Positions 51,869 to 62,035 are shown, counted from the first letter of the stretch. The stretch: 64,000 nucleotides of DNA from Acidobacteriota bacterium (GCA_013289795.1 JABCZH010000004.1:1-64000); one strand, 5' to 3'. Numbers and translations are program-made. Notes: generated by a model not told the origin, from the sequence alone.

Positions 51869-53151
51869 CCGCCGTGGGCCAAACTCGTCGACGTATGCTG
51901 CTGTTGGCCTTATCCATCCTCTCGGCGTGCAGCATGTGGCACTTCGTCACGCATGTATGGGGCGCTGGGCAGTCAGCTGAGTTTTCGGACCTCTACGCGC
52001 GATGGTGGGGAGCCCACGAACTGTTGTTGCATCGCCGTGACCCTTACAGTCCCGCAGTGACTCGTGAAATCCAAATCGTCATCTACGGTGCACCAGTTGC
52101 TACGTCGAACCCCGGCGACGCAGCGGAACTGGCAGGAGGATTTGCATATCCCATCTATGTTGCCTTCTTGATGTGGCCGACGGTGTATCTGTCCTTTCCG
52201 GTCGCGCAAGCCATATTTCTGGGCTTGTTCGTGGCGCTAACGCTCGTGAGCCTCCGGCTTTGGCTTTACGCGCTTCGGTGGCGACTCCCGGCAACTGAGT
52301 TTGGCATACTTGCTGTTTTCACCTTGGGCAGTTTTCCTGTATTGCAAGGACTCAAGCTGCAAAACCTGAGTCTGCTAGTGGCGTTCCTGGCAGCCGCGGC
52401 CATGGCCTCACTCGCGGCAGACTACTTTGTCGTGGCCGGTCTGTTGCTCGCCGGCGCCACCATCAAACCTCAGTTTGTGATCTTGTTGATTCCCTGGCTG
52501 GCTTTGTGGATCATGGGCGACTGGCAGCGGCGCCGGCGGCTGGCATTGAGTTTCTTAGCTGCGATGTCAGGTCTTATCTTGGGAAGCGAGATGCTTGCGC
52601 CTGGTTGGATCACCCGATTCCTGACTGTCGTTCGAGCCTATCGGCATTACACCTTCGGGCATTCTCTGCTCGACGTGTGGTTCACTCCGCGCATCGGCGC
52701 CGTGGTAGCTGCTATGCTGCTGTTGGCGGTGCTGGCCTTGGGTTGGCGATGCCGCTCGTGCCCGGCACAATCCTCACGCTTCTTCCTCGCTTCCAGTTTG
52801 ATGTTGGCCACAACCCTGGTAGTCATCCCTACACTGGAACCTCATTCCCACCTTTTGCTACTCCCCGGCATTCTTTTTCTGCTCCGGTATGGTGGTGCTA
52901 TCTGGCGTGCGAGCAAGCTCGCGCGACTCCTGCTTACCGCCGCCTGGATTCTTGTGGGTTGGGCTTGGGTGGCCGCCTTCGGCATGACGCTGGCCGCAAT
53001 CTGGCTTCCTGCGGGAACCCTGCTGAAGTTCTGGGAGTTGCCTCTGTACACCAGCCCGCTTGTACCGTTTGGCATTCTGGTTGTCTTGGGCTTCTTGCTC
53101 GGAAATGAGGCTGGGATCTTTCGTACTGGCAGTATGATCTTCGAAGCTTGA
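51865..53151 (+). CDS. GT87-family polytopic glycosyltransferase, paralogue
   Basis: ATG 51865 overlaps the PAP2 stop (ATGA) and gives 428 aa. The family motifs repeat: FSDLYARWWGAHELLLHRRD, PYSPAVTREIQIVIYGAPV, TLGSFPVLQGLKLQNLSLLV, AGATIKPQFVILLIPWLALW. It is strikingly similar to the divergent 49379 protein, so a local duplication with intervening PAP2 gene is likely. Confidence 0.85.
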   Translation: MTAVGQTRRRMLLLALSILSACSMWHFVTHVWGAGQSAEFSDLYARWWGAHELLLHRRDPYSPAVTREIQIVIYGAPVATSNPGDAAELAGGFAYPIYVAFLMWPTVYLSFPVAQAIFLGLFVALTLVSLRLWLYALRWRLPATEFGILAVFTLGSFPVLQGLKLQNLSLLVAFLAAAAMASLAADYFVVAGLLLAGATIKPQFVILLIPWLALWIMGDWQRRRRLALSFLAAMSGLILGSEMLAPGWITRFLTVVRAYRHYTFGHSLLDVWFTPRIGAVVAAMLLLAVLALGWRCRSCPAQSSRFFLASSLMLATTLVVIPTLEPHSHLLLLPGILFLLRYGGAIWRASKLARLLLTAAWILVGWAWVAAFGMTLAAIWLPAGTLLKFWELPLYTSPLVPFGILVVLGFLLGNEAGIFRTGSMIFEA

Positions 53152-54620
53152 AACAGTCCCTTCAAACGCGTCGCGTATTTGTAGCCATCCTTGCCCTGGG
53201 ATTGTTCATCATGGCCGCGCGCAGCGTGACCGATCCCGACGTGTGGTGGCACCTGCGCACCGGGCAGTTGACCATTCAGAATCATCGCGTCTTCCACAAC
53301 GATCCATATTCGTTCACTCGTTTTGACCAGCCTTGGATGGACCACGAATGGTTGTCACAGGTTTTCATTTTCGCTTTGTATCGCGTCGCCGGATGGGGCG
53401 GACTGATCGCCGGCTTTGCCGCCATCATCGCCGCCGCATTTCTGCTGATCTTTCAGCGGTCTGCTGGCCGGCCTTACGTCGCTGGAGCGGTTACGGTTTG
53501 GGGTGCGGTGGCGTCCATCCCTTGTTGGGGCGTGCGTCCGCAAATGCTCACGCTTCTGCTGGCCAGTATTTTCCTCCTGCTTCTGGAACGTTCTTACGAA
53601 CGCCCGAAATGGTTGTGGTGGATGCCCTTGCTCACGCTGCTGTGGGTAAACCTTCACGCCGGATTCGCCGTCGGCATCGCATTCCTGATCCTGTTTCTTG
53701 TTGGCGACGGGCTCGACTTCGCATTTGGCTATAAAGACACGCAACTCTCCCCAGCGCGGTTTCGCCGCCTGGCAGTGGTCACCGTCCTGTGCGTCGTGGT
53801 CGTCCCACTGAGCCCCTACGGGACGCAAATGTATCGCTACCCCTTCGAGACCCTGCACTCGCACGCCATGCTGGCCTACATCGGAGAGTGGCTGTCGCCG
53901 GACTTCCATCAGGCGCGCTACTTGCCCGCACTTTTTCTGATGCTCGCGACCCTCGTACTTCCCGCGCTCTCGGCGCGACGCTTGCGTCCGCGAGAACTGT
54001 TGCTCCTTGGGGTGACGACCTATGCCGCGCTGCGCTCGGTCCGTCACATCCCGATCTATGTGTTGATAGCGGTGCCGCTGGTGAGCAGCATGATCGAGGC
54101 CTGCCTGCGGGCCAAGGGCAAGACCGTATTGCTCGACTCTTCGCGACAACCGCTCACCCTGCTCAAGGTGATTGCTAATGCAATTCTTCTCGCTGGCTTT
54201 CTAGCGTTCACCATGGCGCGGTTGCACTACGTGGTCGCTCACCAACCTGAGACCGAAGCCAAGGAGTTCCCCCTCGGCGCCGCAGCTTTCCTGATGACTT
54301 CCCGGCCCTCCGGTCCGCTGCTGAACCACTACAACTGGGGCGGATATTTCATTTGGAAGTTGTTCCCGGTGTACAAGGTTTACATTGACGGTCGCGCCGA
54401 CCTTTACGGTGACACCTTCATGGATGAGTTCGCCGCCAGCTACTATCTGAAGGGAAAATCCTGGCAAGACCCACTAAATCAATGGGGGATCCAGACCCTA
54501 GTGCTCCCCCCGGATGCGCCTCTGACGTTGGCTCTACGAGCCATGCCTGGCTGGAAAACAACTTTCTCCGATCGCCAGTCGGTGGTGTTGACCCGCGCAG
54601 GTTCTGGCGTCAGCCAATGA
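53148..54620 (+). CDS. Polytopic GT-C-like membrane protein
   Basis: 490 aa from TTG 53148, overlapping the previous stop as TTGA. Early loop motif DPDVWWHLRTGQLTIQNHRV, FHNDPYSFTRFDQPWMDHEW is typical of a large family of membrane glycosyltransferase-like proteins; about ten TMs, then a soluble C-terminal domain (LLNHYNWGGYFIWKLFPVYK, VYIDGRADLYGDTFMDEF). Together with the two upstream genes it forms a coupled three-gene operon. Confidence 0.82.
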   Translation: MKQSLQTRRVFVAILALGLFIMAARSVTDPDVWWHLRTGQLTIQNHRVFHNDPYSFTRFDQPWMDHEWLSQVFIFALYRVAGWGGLIAGFAAIIAAAFLLIFQRSAGRPYVAGAVTVWGAVASIPCWGVRPQMLTLLLASIFLLLLERSYERPKWLWWMPLLTLLWVNLHAGFAVGIAFLILFLVGDGLDFAFGYKDTQLSPARFRRLAVVTVLCVVVVPLSPYGTQMYRYPFETLHSHAMLAYIGEWLSPDFHQARYLPALFLMLATLVLPALSARRLRPRELLLLGVTTYAALRSVRHIPIYVLIAVPLVSSMIEACLRAKGKTVLLDSSRQPLTLLKVIANAILLAGFLAFTMARLHYVVAHQPETEAKEFPLGAAAFLMTSRPSGPLLNHYNWGGYFIWKLFPVYKVYIDGRADLYGDTFMDEFAASYYLKGKSWQDPLNQWGIQTLVLPPDAPLTLALRAMPGWKTTFSDRQSVVLTRAGSGVSQ

Positions 54621-54897
54621 CAACCACGTCCTCGAGCGCTGGCAACCAAACCCCCGCGACCAAACTTTAGTTACGCCCCAAGTTACCTTTCTGAGCCAGT
54701 CTGCAATAAATTGTCGCTCCAACCTCCATCCCTTCGCGGTATCATGGGGCGGGGACACGAGGCATCATTCGTTCCCCTTCGCAAGCTATTGATTTGGAAC
54801 ATGGAACCACGCTGGCGTACGAGCGGGGCGTGGGCAGTGTATGGTCTTATAAGGGTGAAGTTCACCCGTTTGAGACGCATCTTAAGGAGGGCCGGAA

Positions 54898-55065
54898 ATG
54901 ACAAAGATTCTCCGTCGCCTATGGCAAGACGATGAAGCGCAGGACATCGCAGAATACGCTGTGATGCTGGCTGTGATTTTGGTCATCGTCGTGGGCACGA
55001 TCCGATTGATCGGATCAAATGCCAATAACGTGTTCTCGCAAGTGGCCAGTTCAATCAATCAGTAG
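54898..55065 (+). CDS. flp: Flp/Fap-type pilin subunit
   Basis: 55 aa: a short basic lead (MTKILRRLWQDDEAQDIAEY), then one hydrophobic helix (AVMLAVILVIVVGTIRLIG) and a short tail with NNVFSQVASSINQ. AAGGAGG precedes the ATG. This is the Flp pilin plan, but the usual Gly before the XXXXEY prepilin site is Ala here (A-QDIA-EY). It is the major subunit of the Tad pilus encoded downstream. The prepilin peptidase CpaA/TadV is not in the window. Confidence 0.9.
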   Translation: MTKILRRLWQDDEAQDIAEYAVMLAVILVIVVGTIRLIGSNANNVFSQVASSINQ

Positions 55066-55179
55066 GGCGACTGCTTCGGCACCCGCTGGCTGCACGGTCG
55101 TCTTGGCGCGTTGCATACCGTTGTCCATTGGGGCTTGGTTATTGGTGTCATGTATGAGTTGGGTTCCTGAGGAGCAGTA

Positions 55180-56013
55180 ATGAATCGCAACCGGTTGTTG
55201 ATGATTGGCTTCATCGCTCTCGCCATTGCCGGCCTGGTAAGCATTGCTGTGTACAAAAACCTGCAATCCAACCGGAGTGGCAACCAAGCGCCGGGTGAGG
55301 AGATACTGGTCGCAGCCGACGACCTCCAGGTGGGAACGAAGATCGAGGAAAAGGACATCAAGTTCGTCCGCTTCCCTTCCTCCGATCTGCCCACCGGTGT
55401 CTTCCACATAAAGAACAAGGTGATTGGCCGCGGCGTCGTAGCCCCCATCTCCCGGGGTGAGTTCATTCTTACCAACAAACTGGCGGGAGAAAATGCTGGA
55501 TCAGGGTTGCCGTCTCTGATCCCGCCCGGCATGCGCGCAGTATCGGTACGCGTGAATGACACTACCTCAGTGTCAGGCTTCGTCCTGCCCGGAACACGGG
55601 TCGACGTACTACTGACCGGGAGTCCGCAGGGCTCGGCTGAGCCCCAAACCACGACAGTGTTGGAGAATGTTGCCGTCATCGCCACTGGTCAGAGGCTGGA
55701 ACGCAACTCCGCGGGAGATCCTCAAACTACTCCGGTGATCACTTTGCTGGTGTCGCCAGATGACGCCCAGAAACTGACGCTGGCCAGCAATCAGGGTCAC
55801 ATTCAGTTAGCGCTTCGCAACCCCATGGACACACGGCAGGAAGAACTGGCTGCCGCCAGGTCGTCGTCGCTGTACAAGCTTGCACCGCCCGTGGCTGTGG
55901 CACCGGTTCAGTCCCGGCCCAGGCATGCCGCCCCCTTACCACCGCCTCCACAGCCCACTGTCTTTACAGTAGAGGTTTACAAAGGGGACAAAAAGGAAGA
56001 GGACAAGTTCTGA
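55180..56013 (+). CDS. cpaB: Flp pilus assembly protein CpaB/RcpC
   Basis: 277 aa: N-terminal TM (LLMIGFIALAIAGLVSIAVY), SAF domain (ILVAADDLQVGTKIEEKDIK, FVRFPSSDLPTG, GRGVVAPISRGEFILTNKLA), and VRVNDTTSVSGFVLPGTRVD, VDVLLT. The C-terminus is Pro-rich. Periplasmic component between the secretin and the inner-membrane platform; possibly peptidoglycan-binding. Confidence 0.93.
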   Translation: MNRNRLLMIGFIALAIAGLVSIAVYKNLQSNRSGNQAPGEEILVAADDLQVGTKIEEKDIKFVRFPSSDLPTGVFHIKNKVIGRGVVAPISRGEFILTNKLAGENAGSGLPSLIPPGMRAVSVRVNDTTSVSGFVLPGTRVDVLLTGSPQGSAEPQTTTVLENVAVIATGQRLERNSAGDPQTTPVITLLVSPDDAQKLTLASNQGHIQLALRNPMDTRQEELAAARSSSLYKLAPPVAVAPVQSRPRHAAPLPPPPQPTVFTVEVYKGDKKEEDKF

Positions 56014-56041
56014 ACACAGCTTCGGTTCGAGGGTAGAAAAC

Positions 56042-57526
56042 ATGGCGATTCACTCCCGCAAGTGGGAGAACCGAAAGACGCAACCTGGCAGACGGCTGGT
56101 AATTGCAGCGAGTATTCTGGGCTTGTCGAGCCTCGCCCCGGCGCGGCCACAGGCGGCTTCCCCTGCGACGCCGGCCGGCGCCGCTCAGGAGCAGCCGGCA
56201 GCCAGGGGTCCCGAGGCCAGTACTCAGGTTCCAGCGCAGGAATCTCAAGGCTCAGCTCCGCTGCGAGTGCTGGTCGGGAAATCAATCCTGATCAACACTA
56301 CCGAGCGTATCAAGAGAGTTTCCGTGACCGATGCGGCCGTTGCCGATCCCATTGTGGTCGCGCCCACGCAGATTCTGGTGCATGGCCGCTCCGCCGGCGA
56401 GGTGTCGTTGCTCATCTGGGATGAATTGGACCGTTCCCGCAGCTTCGATCTGCGCGTGGATGTGGACGTGAGCGCCGCCGCCGAGGAAGAGAAAGCCGTG
56501 TTCCCAGATGAACAAATTTCCGTCACCCCGTCCCGCTCCGCGATTGTCCTCTCCGGCCATGTGTCTACGGAAGACGTCTCCAAGCGGGCCGGAATGATTG
56601 CGGAAGCCTATTCCAAGAACGTGGTCAATGTGCTCACCTTCGGTCCGGTGGGGGCGCAGGAAGTTCTTCTGGAGGTAAAGTTCGCGGAAGTGGATCGTAA
56701 TGCCGCGTTGCAGCTGGGCGCTGAGTACATTACACCCGGCACTGGCCATACCACCGGAACATTGACGACCGGTCAATTTGGCGGGGTGTCGGTCTCCACC
56801 AGTTCGGCAAGTACGACCACCACCGGCGGCACCACCACCACTTCCACCAATTCCACGGCTCCCACAATCAACCTTACGAATGCTCTGAACCTTTTCCTTT
56901 TTCGCAGCGACATTAATTTTGGTGTGGTCGTGGAGGCCTTGCAGGCGAAAAACCTGCTGCAGATCCTTGCTGAACCCAACCTGATCGCGGTCAATGGAAA
57001 GGAAGCAAGTTTTCTGGCGGGTGGCCAGTTTCCTTTTCCCATCGTCCAGCCGGGCCAGGGGTTTGCCGCGGTCACCATTGCTTTCAAGGACTTCGGTGTG
57101 AAGCTGCAGTTCACTCCTGTGATTATGCCGAACGGCAACATTCACCTTAAGGTGGCACCGGAAGTCAGCACTCTGGATTTCACCAACGCTTTGACCATTT
57201 CCGGCTTTACGGTTCCCGCGTTGAGCACGCGCCGCGCCGAGACCGAGTTTGAATTGCAGGACGGACAGAGTTTCGTGATTGCCGGCCTGCTCGACAACCG
57301 CGTGACCGACCTTTACAACAAGATTCCCGGCCTCGGCGACATCCCGATTCTGGGAAATCTGTTTCGCAGTCGCAATCTATTGAAGAGCAAGACCGAATTA
57401 ATGGTGCTATGCACCGTGCACCGGATTTCGCCAAGCACCCAAAGTCCCTCCGGCCCCAAATATCCGGAGCCGTTCCTGAACAAAGAAAAGTTTGACCCCA
57501 AGAAGCCTGCCGGCGGCAGCAAGTGA
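56042..57526 (+). CDS. cpaC: Tad secretin CpaC/RcpA
   Basis: 494 aa with signal region (RRLVIAASILGLSSLAPARP), pilus N-terminal/BON-like domain (VLVGKSILINTTERIKRVSV, DPIVVAPTQILVHGRSAGEV), and the secretin domain (LIAVNGKEASFLAGGQFPFP, FGVKLQFTPVIMPNGNIHLK, VPALSTRRAETEFELQDGQS, IPILGNLFRS). A Thr/Ser-rich low-complexity loop (about 255-275) interrupts the secretin. It forms the outer-membrane pore for the pilus. Confidence 0.95.
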   Translation: MAIHSRKWENRKTQPGRRLVIAASILGLSSLAPARPQAASPATPAGAAQEQPAARGPEASTQVPAQESQGSAPLRVLVGKSILINTTERIKRVSVTDAAVADPIVVAPTQILVHGRSAGEVSLLIWDELDRSRSFDLRVDVDVSAAAEEEKAVFPDEQISVTPSRSAIVLSGHVSTEDVSKRAGMIAEAYSKNVVNVLTFGPVGAQEVLLEVKFAEVDRNAALQLGAEYITPGTGHTTGTLTTGQFGGVSVSTSSASTTTTGGTTTTSTNSTAPTINLTNALNLFLFRSDINFGVVVEALQAKNLLQILAEPNLIAVNGKEASFLAGGQFPFPIVQPGQGFAAVTIAFKDFGVKLQFTPVIMPNGNIHLKVAPEVSTLDFTNALTISGFTVPALSTRRAETEFELQDGQSFVIAGLLDNRVTDLYNKIPGLGDIPILGNLFRSRNLLKSKTELMVLCTVHRISPSTQSPSGPKYPEPFLNKEKFDPKKPAGGSK

Positions 57527-57593
57527 AGATGTTTGCGCAATGGGAATTAGTTCGATTTCGCGAATGAAGTGTCCGTAGGAGAAGTCGCGCAGC

Positions 57594-58766
57594 ATGCCCG
57601 AACTTTCAGTGGTGATCGTCGCGTCAGACAGCGAACAACGGGCCGTCCTGCAAGTACTGGTGGACAGCACCAGCGTCGCTCGCTCCGTGCATACCTGCGC
57701 CAGCTTTCCGGTTGCGGCCACCGATCCCGTGACCCGCCGTATTCAAACCGCAAACGCCGACGTGATTCTGGTTGACATCCCCGCCGACAATGCCAGCCCC
57801 GCCCTGCATGCCATCGAACTGCTTCAGCGGGAAATGCCGGATTCGGCCTTGTTCGCGGTGGGGAGCCTGTCCCAGCCGCAGGTCATCGTGAATGCCATGC
57901 GCTGCGGGGCGCGGGAGTTCGTGGAAAAACCCACCACTACCACGGATCTGCTGGAAGCATTCGTGCGCCTGACCACCGCCCAGCGAAAAAGCCGCCGTGA
58001 GGAATCGCGCGGCCGGATGTTCACCGTGGTTAATGCGAAAGGGGGCAGCGGCGGGACCACGGTCGCGGTGAACCTCGCTCTGGCAGTGCAGGCCGCGCAC
58101 GGCAGTACCGCCCTGGTCGACATCGCCCCCCTCGGACACTGCGCCCTGCACCTGAATTTGAAACCCTTGTTCAGCGTGGGAGACGCCATCCGCAATCTGC
58201 ATCGCCTGGACAGTTCCCTACTGGAAAGTTTCATGACCCGCCACGGTGGAGGATTGCAATTGCTGGCTGGCCCCAACACTCCGGTGCCAGCCGAACCCTC
58301 GACGGCGGAGTTCGCCAAGTTGTTTGACCTGCTGATCGGCCACTTCCGATACGTAGTTGTGGATGCTTCTTCGCGCATCGATGCGACTACCCGGCTGGTT
58401 TCCAATTTGGCAAACGTCGTTCTCATGGTGGCGCACACCGATGTCGCTTCTTTGTGGAGTGCGGCCCGGGTGCAACAATACTTGAGCGAGAGCGGCAGCC
58501 GCGAGAAGGTCCAGTTGATTCTCAACCGTTTTCGCAAGATTCCGGGTTTCAGCGAGAGTGACGCGGAAGCTGCCGCCGGGGTGAAACTGCTATGGAAGAT
58601 CCCCAACCAGTACTTCGCGGTGTCCACGGCGATCGATCGTGGAGTTCCGCTTTCACAGCAGAACAATACCGAGATCGCCCGGTCATTCGCTGGTTTGGCA
58701 GCGCGCTTGACGGAAAATGATTTGGATGTGAAACGCAAGGCTTGGTCGCTGTTCAAAACAGTTTAG
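57594..58766 (+). CDS. cpaE: Tad pilus assembly protein CpaE/TadZ
   Basis: 390 aa: degenerate receiver-like domain (about 1-125; VIVASDSEQRAVLQVLVDST, ALFAVGSLSQPQVIVNAMRC) followed by a MinD/ParA-type ATPase with deviant P-loop NAKGGSGGTTVAVNLALAV. The second P-loop Lys (GKTT) is Gly here; CpaE/TadZ proteins often vary at this point. VLMVAHTDVASLWSAARVQQ and VQLILNRFRKIPGFSESD follow. It positions the Tad machine at the cell pole in model bacteria. Confidence 0.93.
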   Translation: MPELSVVIVASDSEQRAVLQVLVDSTSVARSVHTCASFPVAATDPVTRRIQTANADVILVDIPADNASPALHAIELLQREMPDSALFAVGSLSQPQVIVNAMRCGAREFVEKPTTTTDLLEAFVRLTTAQRKSRREESRGRMFTVVNAKGGSGGTTVAVNLALAVQAAHGSTALVDIAPLGHCALHLNLKPLFSVGDAIRNLHRLDSSLLESFMTRHGGGLQLLAGPNTPVPAEPSTAEFAKLFDLLIGHFRYVVVDASSRIDATTRLVSNLANVVLMVAHTDVASLWSAARVQQYLSESGSREKVQLILNRFRKIPGFSESDAEAAAGVKLLWKIPNQYFAVSTAIDRGVPLSQQNNTEIARSFAGLAARLTENDLDVKRKAWSLFKTV

Positions 58767-58805
58767 GTTCAAAACAGTTGTAATTAGGACTCTTCAAGAA
58801 TTCCC

Positions 58806-60101
58806 ATGGCGAATCTGCAGACCTTCGAGAGAAGCGAGTATCAGCAGGTCAAAGCTGATCTTCACCGCAAGATCCTCGACCGCCTGGATCTGGAAAAACT
58901 GGGACGCGCTCCCAGCGACACCGCCCGCGACGAAGTTCTTCTGCTGATCCGCAACACCGTCAACAGCGAAGCCGTTCCCCTGAGCTTTGCCGAGCGTGAG
59001 CGTTTATCGCGTGAGATTCTGGACGAGATTTTCGGTCTGGGTCCGCTGGAACCGCTGCTCAAAGATCCTACGGTTTCCGATATCCTAGTGAACCGCTACG
59101 ACCGGGTCTATGTCGAACGCGCGGGCAAGATCGAGCCTACGGGGTTGAGTTTCAAGGACGATGCCCACTTGATGCAGATCATCGACCGCATTGTGTCGCG
59201 AGTCGGACGGCGCGTCGATGAGTCTTCTCCCATGGTGGATGCGCGTCTGGCAGACGGCTCCCGCGTAAACGCCATCATTCCGCCCCTCGCCATCGATGGG
59301 CCATGCCTTTCCATCCGGCGCTTCGGTCACGATCCATTGACTTCTCGCAACATGATCGAGAACAAGACGCTCACCGAATCCATGTTGGAGTTGCTCTCCG
59401 CCATGGTCAAGGGCCGGCTCAATATATTGGTCTCGGGCGGAACCGGCGCGGGAAAGACCACGCTGCTCAACGTGCTTTCCGGGTTCATTCCAAATTCCGA
59501 GCGCATCGTAACCATTGAAGACGCAGCTGAACTACAGATGAAGCAGGAACACGTGGTACGTCTGGAAACCCGCCCCCCCAATATTGAAGGTAAAGGCGCA
59601 GTTCGCCAGAGACAGTTGGTCATCAACAGCTTGCGTATGCGGCCTGACCGCATCGTGGTGGGCGAGGTCCGCGGCGAGGAGGCCTTCGATATGTTGCAGG
59701 CCATGAACACTGGCCACGAGGGATCGCTCACTACCGTGCACGCCAATTCACCGCGCGATGCCCTGGCCCGCTTGGAGAGCATGTTCTCCATGGCCAATCT
59801 CAATCTGCCCGAGCGCGCCATGCGGCACCAGATCGCCTCCGCCATCCACGCCGTCGTGCAGATTGCACGCATGGCGGACGGCACCCGCAAGGTGATTACG
59901 GTATCCGAAGTCACCGGCATGGAAGGTGACATCATCGCCATGCAGGAAGTGTTTGTATTTGAGCGCGTAGGTATCGATAAAGAGGGAAGAGTCAAAGGAG
60001 TGTTCCGGGGGACTGGAATCCATCCCAAATTCGCCGACCGGCTGGCCACTGCCGGTTGCCGCCTGCGCCGCGACTTGTTTGAATCGCGGATGGAGGTTTG
60101 A
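58806..60101 (+). CDS. cpaF: Tad secretion ATPase CpaF/TadA
   Basis: 431 aa VirB11-type ATPase: [40 protein letters not shown], Walker [17 protein letters not shown], Asp box [20 protein letters not shown], Walker [21 protein letters not shown], His box [16 protein letters not shown]. The hexamer powers pilus extension and probably retraction at the inner membrane. Confidence 0.96.
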   Translation: MANLQTFERSEYQQVKADLHRKILDRLDLEKLGRAPSDTARDEVLLLIRNTVNSEAVPLSFAERERLSREILDEIFGLGPLEPLLKDPTVSDILVNRYDRVYVERAGKIEPTGLSFKDDAHLMQIIDRIVSRVGRRVDESSPMVDARLADGSRVNAIIPPLAIDGPCLSIRRFGHDPLTSRNMIENKTLTESMLELLSAMVKGRLNILVSGGTGAGKTTLLNVLSGFIPNSERIVTIEDAAELQMKQEHVVRLETRPPNIEGKGAVRQRQLVINSLRMRPDRIVVGEVRGEEAFDMLQAMNTGHEGSLTTVHANSPRDALARLESMFSMANLNLPERAMRHQIASAIHAVVQIARMADGTRKVITVSEVTGMEGDIIAMQEVFVFERVGIDKEGRVKGVFRGTGIHPKFADRLATAGCRLRRDLFESRMEV

Positions 60102-60108
60102 ACCACCC

Positions 60109-61092
60109 ATGCTGACCATCATCGCCCTCGTGGTGTTCGCTCTGGTTGCCCTGCTGGTGTTCGCCGTCGGTTCTTTCCTCGACCAGCGTAGCGCCCAGGC
60201 TCGAATGCTGCGCGACCGCCTGGCCTCGGTGCAGAAAGCCGAGCAACAGACCAGCGAAGAACTTGCCCTGCTGCGCGATGAAATGATGAGTAAGATCCCG
60301 GCGCTGGACAGTTTGCTCCGTCGCTCCGAGCGCATGGCGAATTTCCAGGTCTTTCTCGAGCAGGCCGATTTGAAAGTTCGCGCCGGAAACATTCTTATCC
60401 TCTGCGTAGTCAGTGCGGCGGTGCTCGGCGTAGTCGGATACCTGGTCGCGGGTTCCCTGCCACCCAATCAATCTCTTTTGTTCGTGATGGTCGGAGTCGT
60501 AGTGGGTGCTGTTTTACCCTATTCTTACGCGTCCTACCGTCGCACTAAGCGCTTTCAGAGATTCGAAGAGTTGTTTCCCAACGCCATCGATACCCTGGCC
60601 CGGGCGGTGCGTGCCGGCCACGCGTTTACTACTGCCCTGGAACTGATTGCCAATGAGATTTCCGAGCCCATTGCCTCGGAATTCCGCAAGCTGTTTGAAG
60701 AACAGAAGTTCGGCCTGCCGGTGCGCGACGCATTGATGAACCTGGCCGCGCGCATGCCCCTGGTCGACGTAAAGTTTTTCGTTACCGCCGTCATGCTGCA
60801 ACGCGAAACCGGCGGCAACCTCGCCGAGATTCTGGATAATCTTTCCTATGTGATCCGGGAACGGTTCAAGATCATGCGGCAGGTGCGGGTGTACACCGCG
60901 CAGGGGCGCCTCACTATGATGCTCCTGATGGGCCTACCCCCCATCATTGTGGTGGTAATGCTCACCACCAATCCGATGTTCATTCGCCCCCTCTTTGCCG
61001 ATCCCATCGGACATACTCTGGTGGTCGGCGGGATCGTGCTGCAGACCATCGGTTATTTTGTGATCCGGAAGATCATTCAGATTCAGGTTTGA
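60109..61092 (+). CDS. tadB: Tad inner-membrane platform protein TadB
   Basis: 327 aa from ATG 60109, after the cpaF stop; the frame extends to 60079. T2SS-F domain: RRTKRFQRFEELFPNAIDTL, ARAVRAGHAFTTALELIAN, VDVKFFVTAVMLQRETGGNL, AEILDNLSYVIRERFKIMRQ. Flanking TM segments at both ends. Confidence 0.94.
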   Translation: MLTIIALVVFALVALLVFAVGSFLDQRSAQARMLRDRLASVQKAEQQTSEELALLRDEMMSKIPALDSLLRRSERMANFQVFLEQADLKVRAGNILILCVVSAAVLGVVGYLVAGSLPPNQSLLFVMVGVVVGAVLPYSYASYRRTKRFQRFEELFPNAIDTLARAVRAGHAFTTALELIANEISEPIASEFRKLFEEQKFGLPVRDALMNLAARMPLVDVKFFVTAVMLQRETGGNLAEILDNLSYVIRERFKIMRQVRVYTAQGRLTMMLLMGLPPIIVVVMLTTNPMFIRPLFADPIGHTLVVGGIVLQTIGYFVIRKIIQIQV

Positions 61093-61095
61093 GCT

Positions 61096-61998
61096 ATGGC
61101 TTTTGCCCTTACTATTCTCGTGTTCCTGTCCGTCGTGGCCGTGATCTTTTCGTTTGGGGCAGCGGCGTACGCGCCGTCTTCCGTCCTCGGCGCTCGCCTG
61201 CGCGCCCTGGGCTGGCAACGCGAGAAGCCGCAGGAAAAGCCAGCCATGCGGGAACGCATTGAGCAGGCGCTTGATCCGCTCAGCAAAGCCATCCCGCTTT
61301 CACCCGGAGAAGTCTCCCGCGCCCGCGCCTGGCTGATCCAGGCCGGTTATCGCGATGCCCGTCATCTGACTATCTACGTCGGCAGCCGCCTGGCCTGTGC
61401 TCTGTTTGGCTTCGCGCTGGTGGTTGTGAGCAGTGGTTTCAATTCTCCCGTGCTTCTGGTCAGCGTCACCGCGCTGGGATTCTTCCTGCCCCGGTTCGTG
61501 CTGAAGCGCCTGATCCGCAACCGCCAGCTGCGCATCAAGCTTGGCCTGCCCGACGCGCTCGATCTCACCGTCATTTGCGTGGAAGCTGGTCTGGCCCTCG
61601 ACCAGGCTCTAATGCGCGTGGGCCAGGACCTGCAGCATGCCCACCGCGAATTGAGTGACGAGTTTCACCTTGTAAACCTCGAGATGCGTGCTGGCAAGCC
61701 CCGGGCTGAAGCTCTGCGCAATCTCGTGGAACGCACCGGTGTGGACGATATTCGCTCCCTGGTCGGAACCCTGATTCAGACCGACCGCTTCGGTACCAGT
61801 GTGGCCCAAGCGCTGCGTGTGCACTCCGATTCCCTGCGCACCGAGCGGCGACAGAGGGCCGAAGAACAAGCCGCCAAAACCACCATCAAAATGGTGATCC
61901 CCCTTGTACTGTTTGTCCTCCCCTCGATTATCTTTGTGACGCTCGGCCCGGCTGTGATTCAGTTAATCCGCACGCTGATGCCCGAGTCTGCGCGGTAG
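61096..61998 (+). CDS. tadC: Tad inner-membrane platform protein TadC
   Basis: 300 aa, three bases after tadB. T2SS-F domain: RLIRNRQLRIKLGLPDALDL, TVICVEAGLALDQALMRVGQ, LVERTGVDDIRSLVGTLIQT, RTERRQRAEEQAAKTTIKMV. It pairs with TadB in the membrane platform. The pseudopilin genes tadE/F/G normally found downstream are not seen before the window end. Confidence 0.94.
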   Translation: MAFALTILVFLSVVAVIFSFGAAAYAPSSVLGARLRALGWQREKPQEKPAMRERIEQALDPLSKAIPLSPGEVSRARAWLIQAGYRDARHLTIYVGSRLACALFGFALVVVSSGFNSPVLLVSVTALGFFLPRFVLKRLIRNRQLRIKLGLPDALDLTVICVEAGLALDQALMRVGQDLQHAHRELSDEFHLVNLEMRAGKPRAEALRNLVERTGVDDIRSLVGTLIQTDRFGTSVAQALRVHSDSLRTERRQRAEEQAAKTTIKMVIPLVLFVLPSIIFVTLGPAVIQLIRTLMPESAR

Positions 61999-62035
61999 AA
62001 GGTCCCCCGACCAGGAATTGCGTTCAGGAGTTATG

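Noticed and set aside
58060-58063. Loss of the P-loop lysine in CpaE as a sign of inactivation
   Set aside because: CpaE/TadZ proteins commonly vary at this position, so it is within family range.
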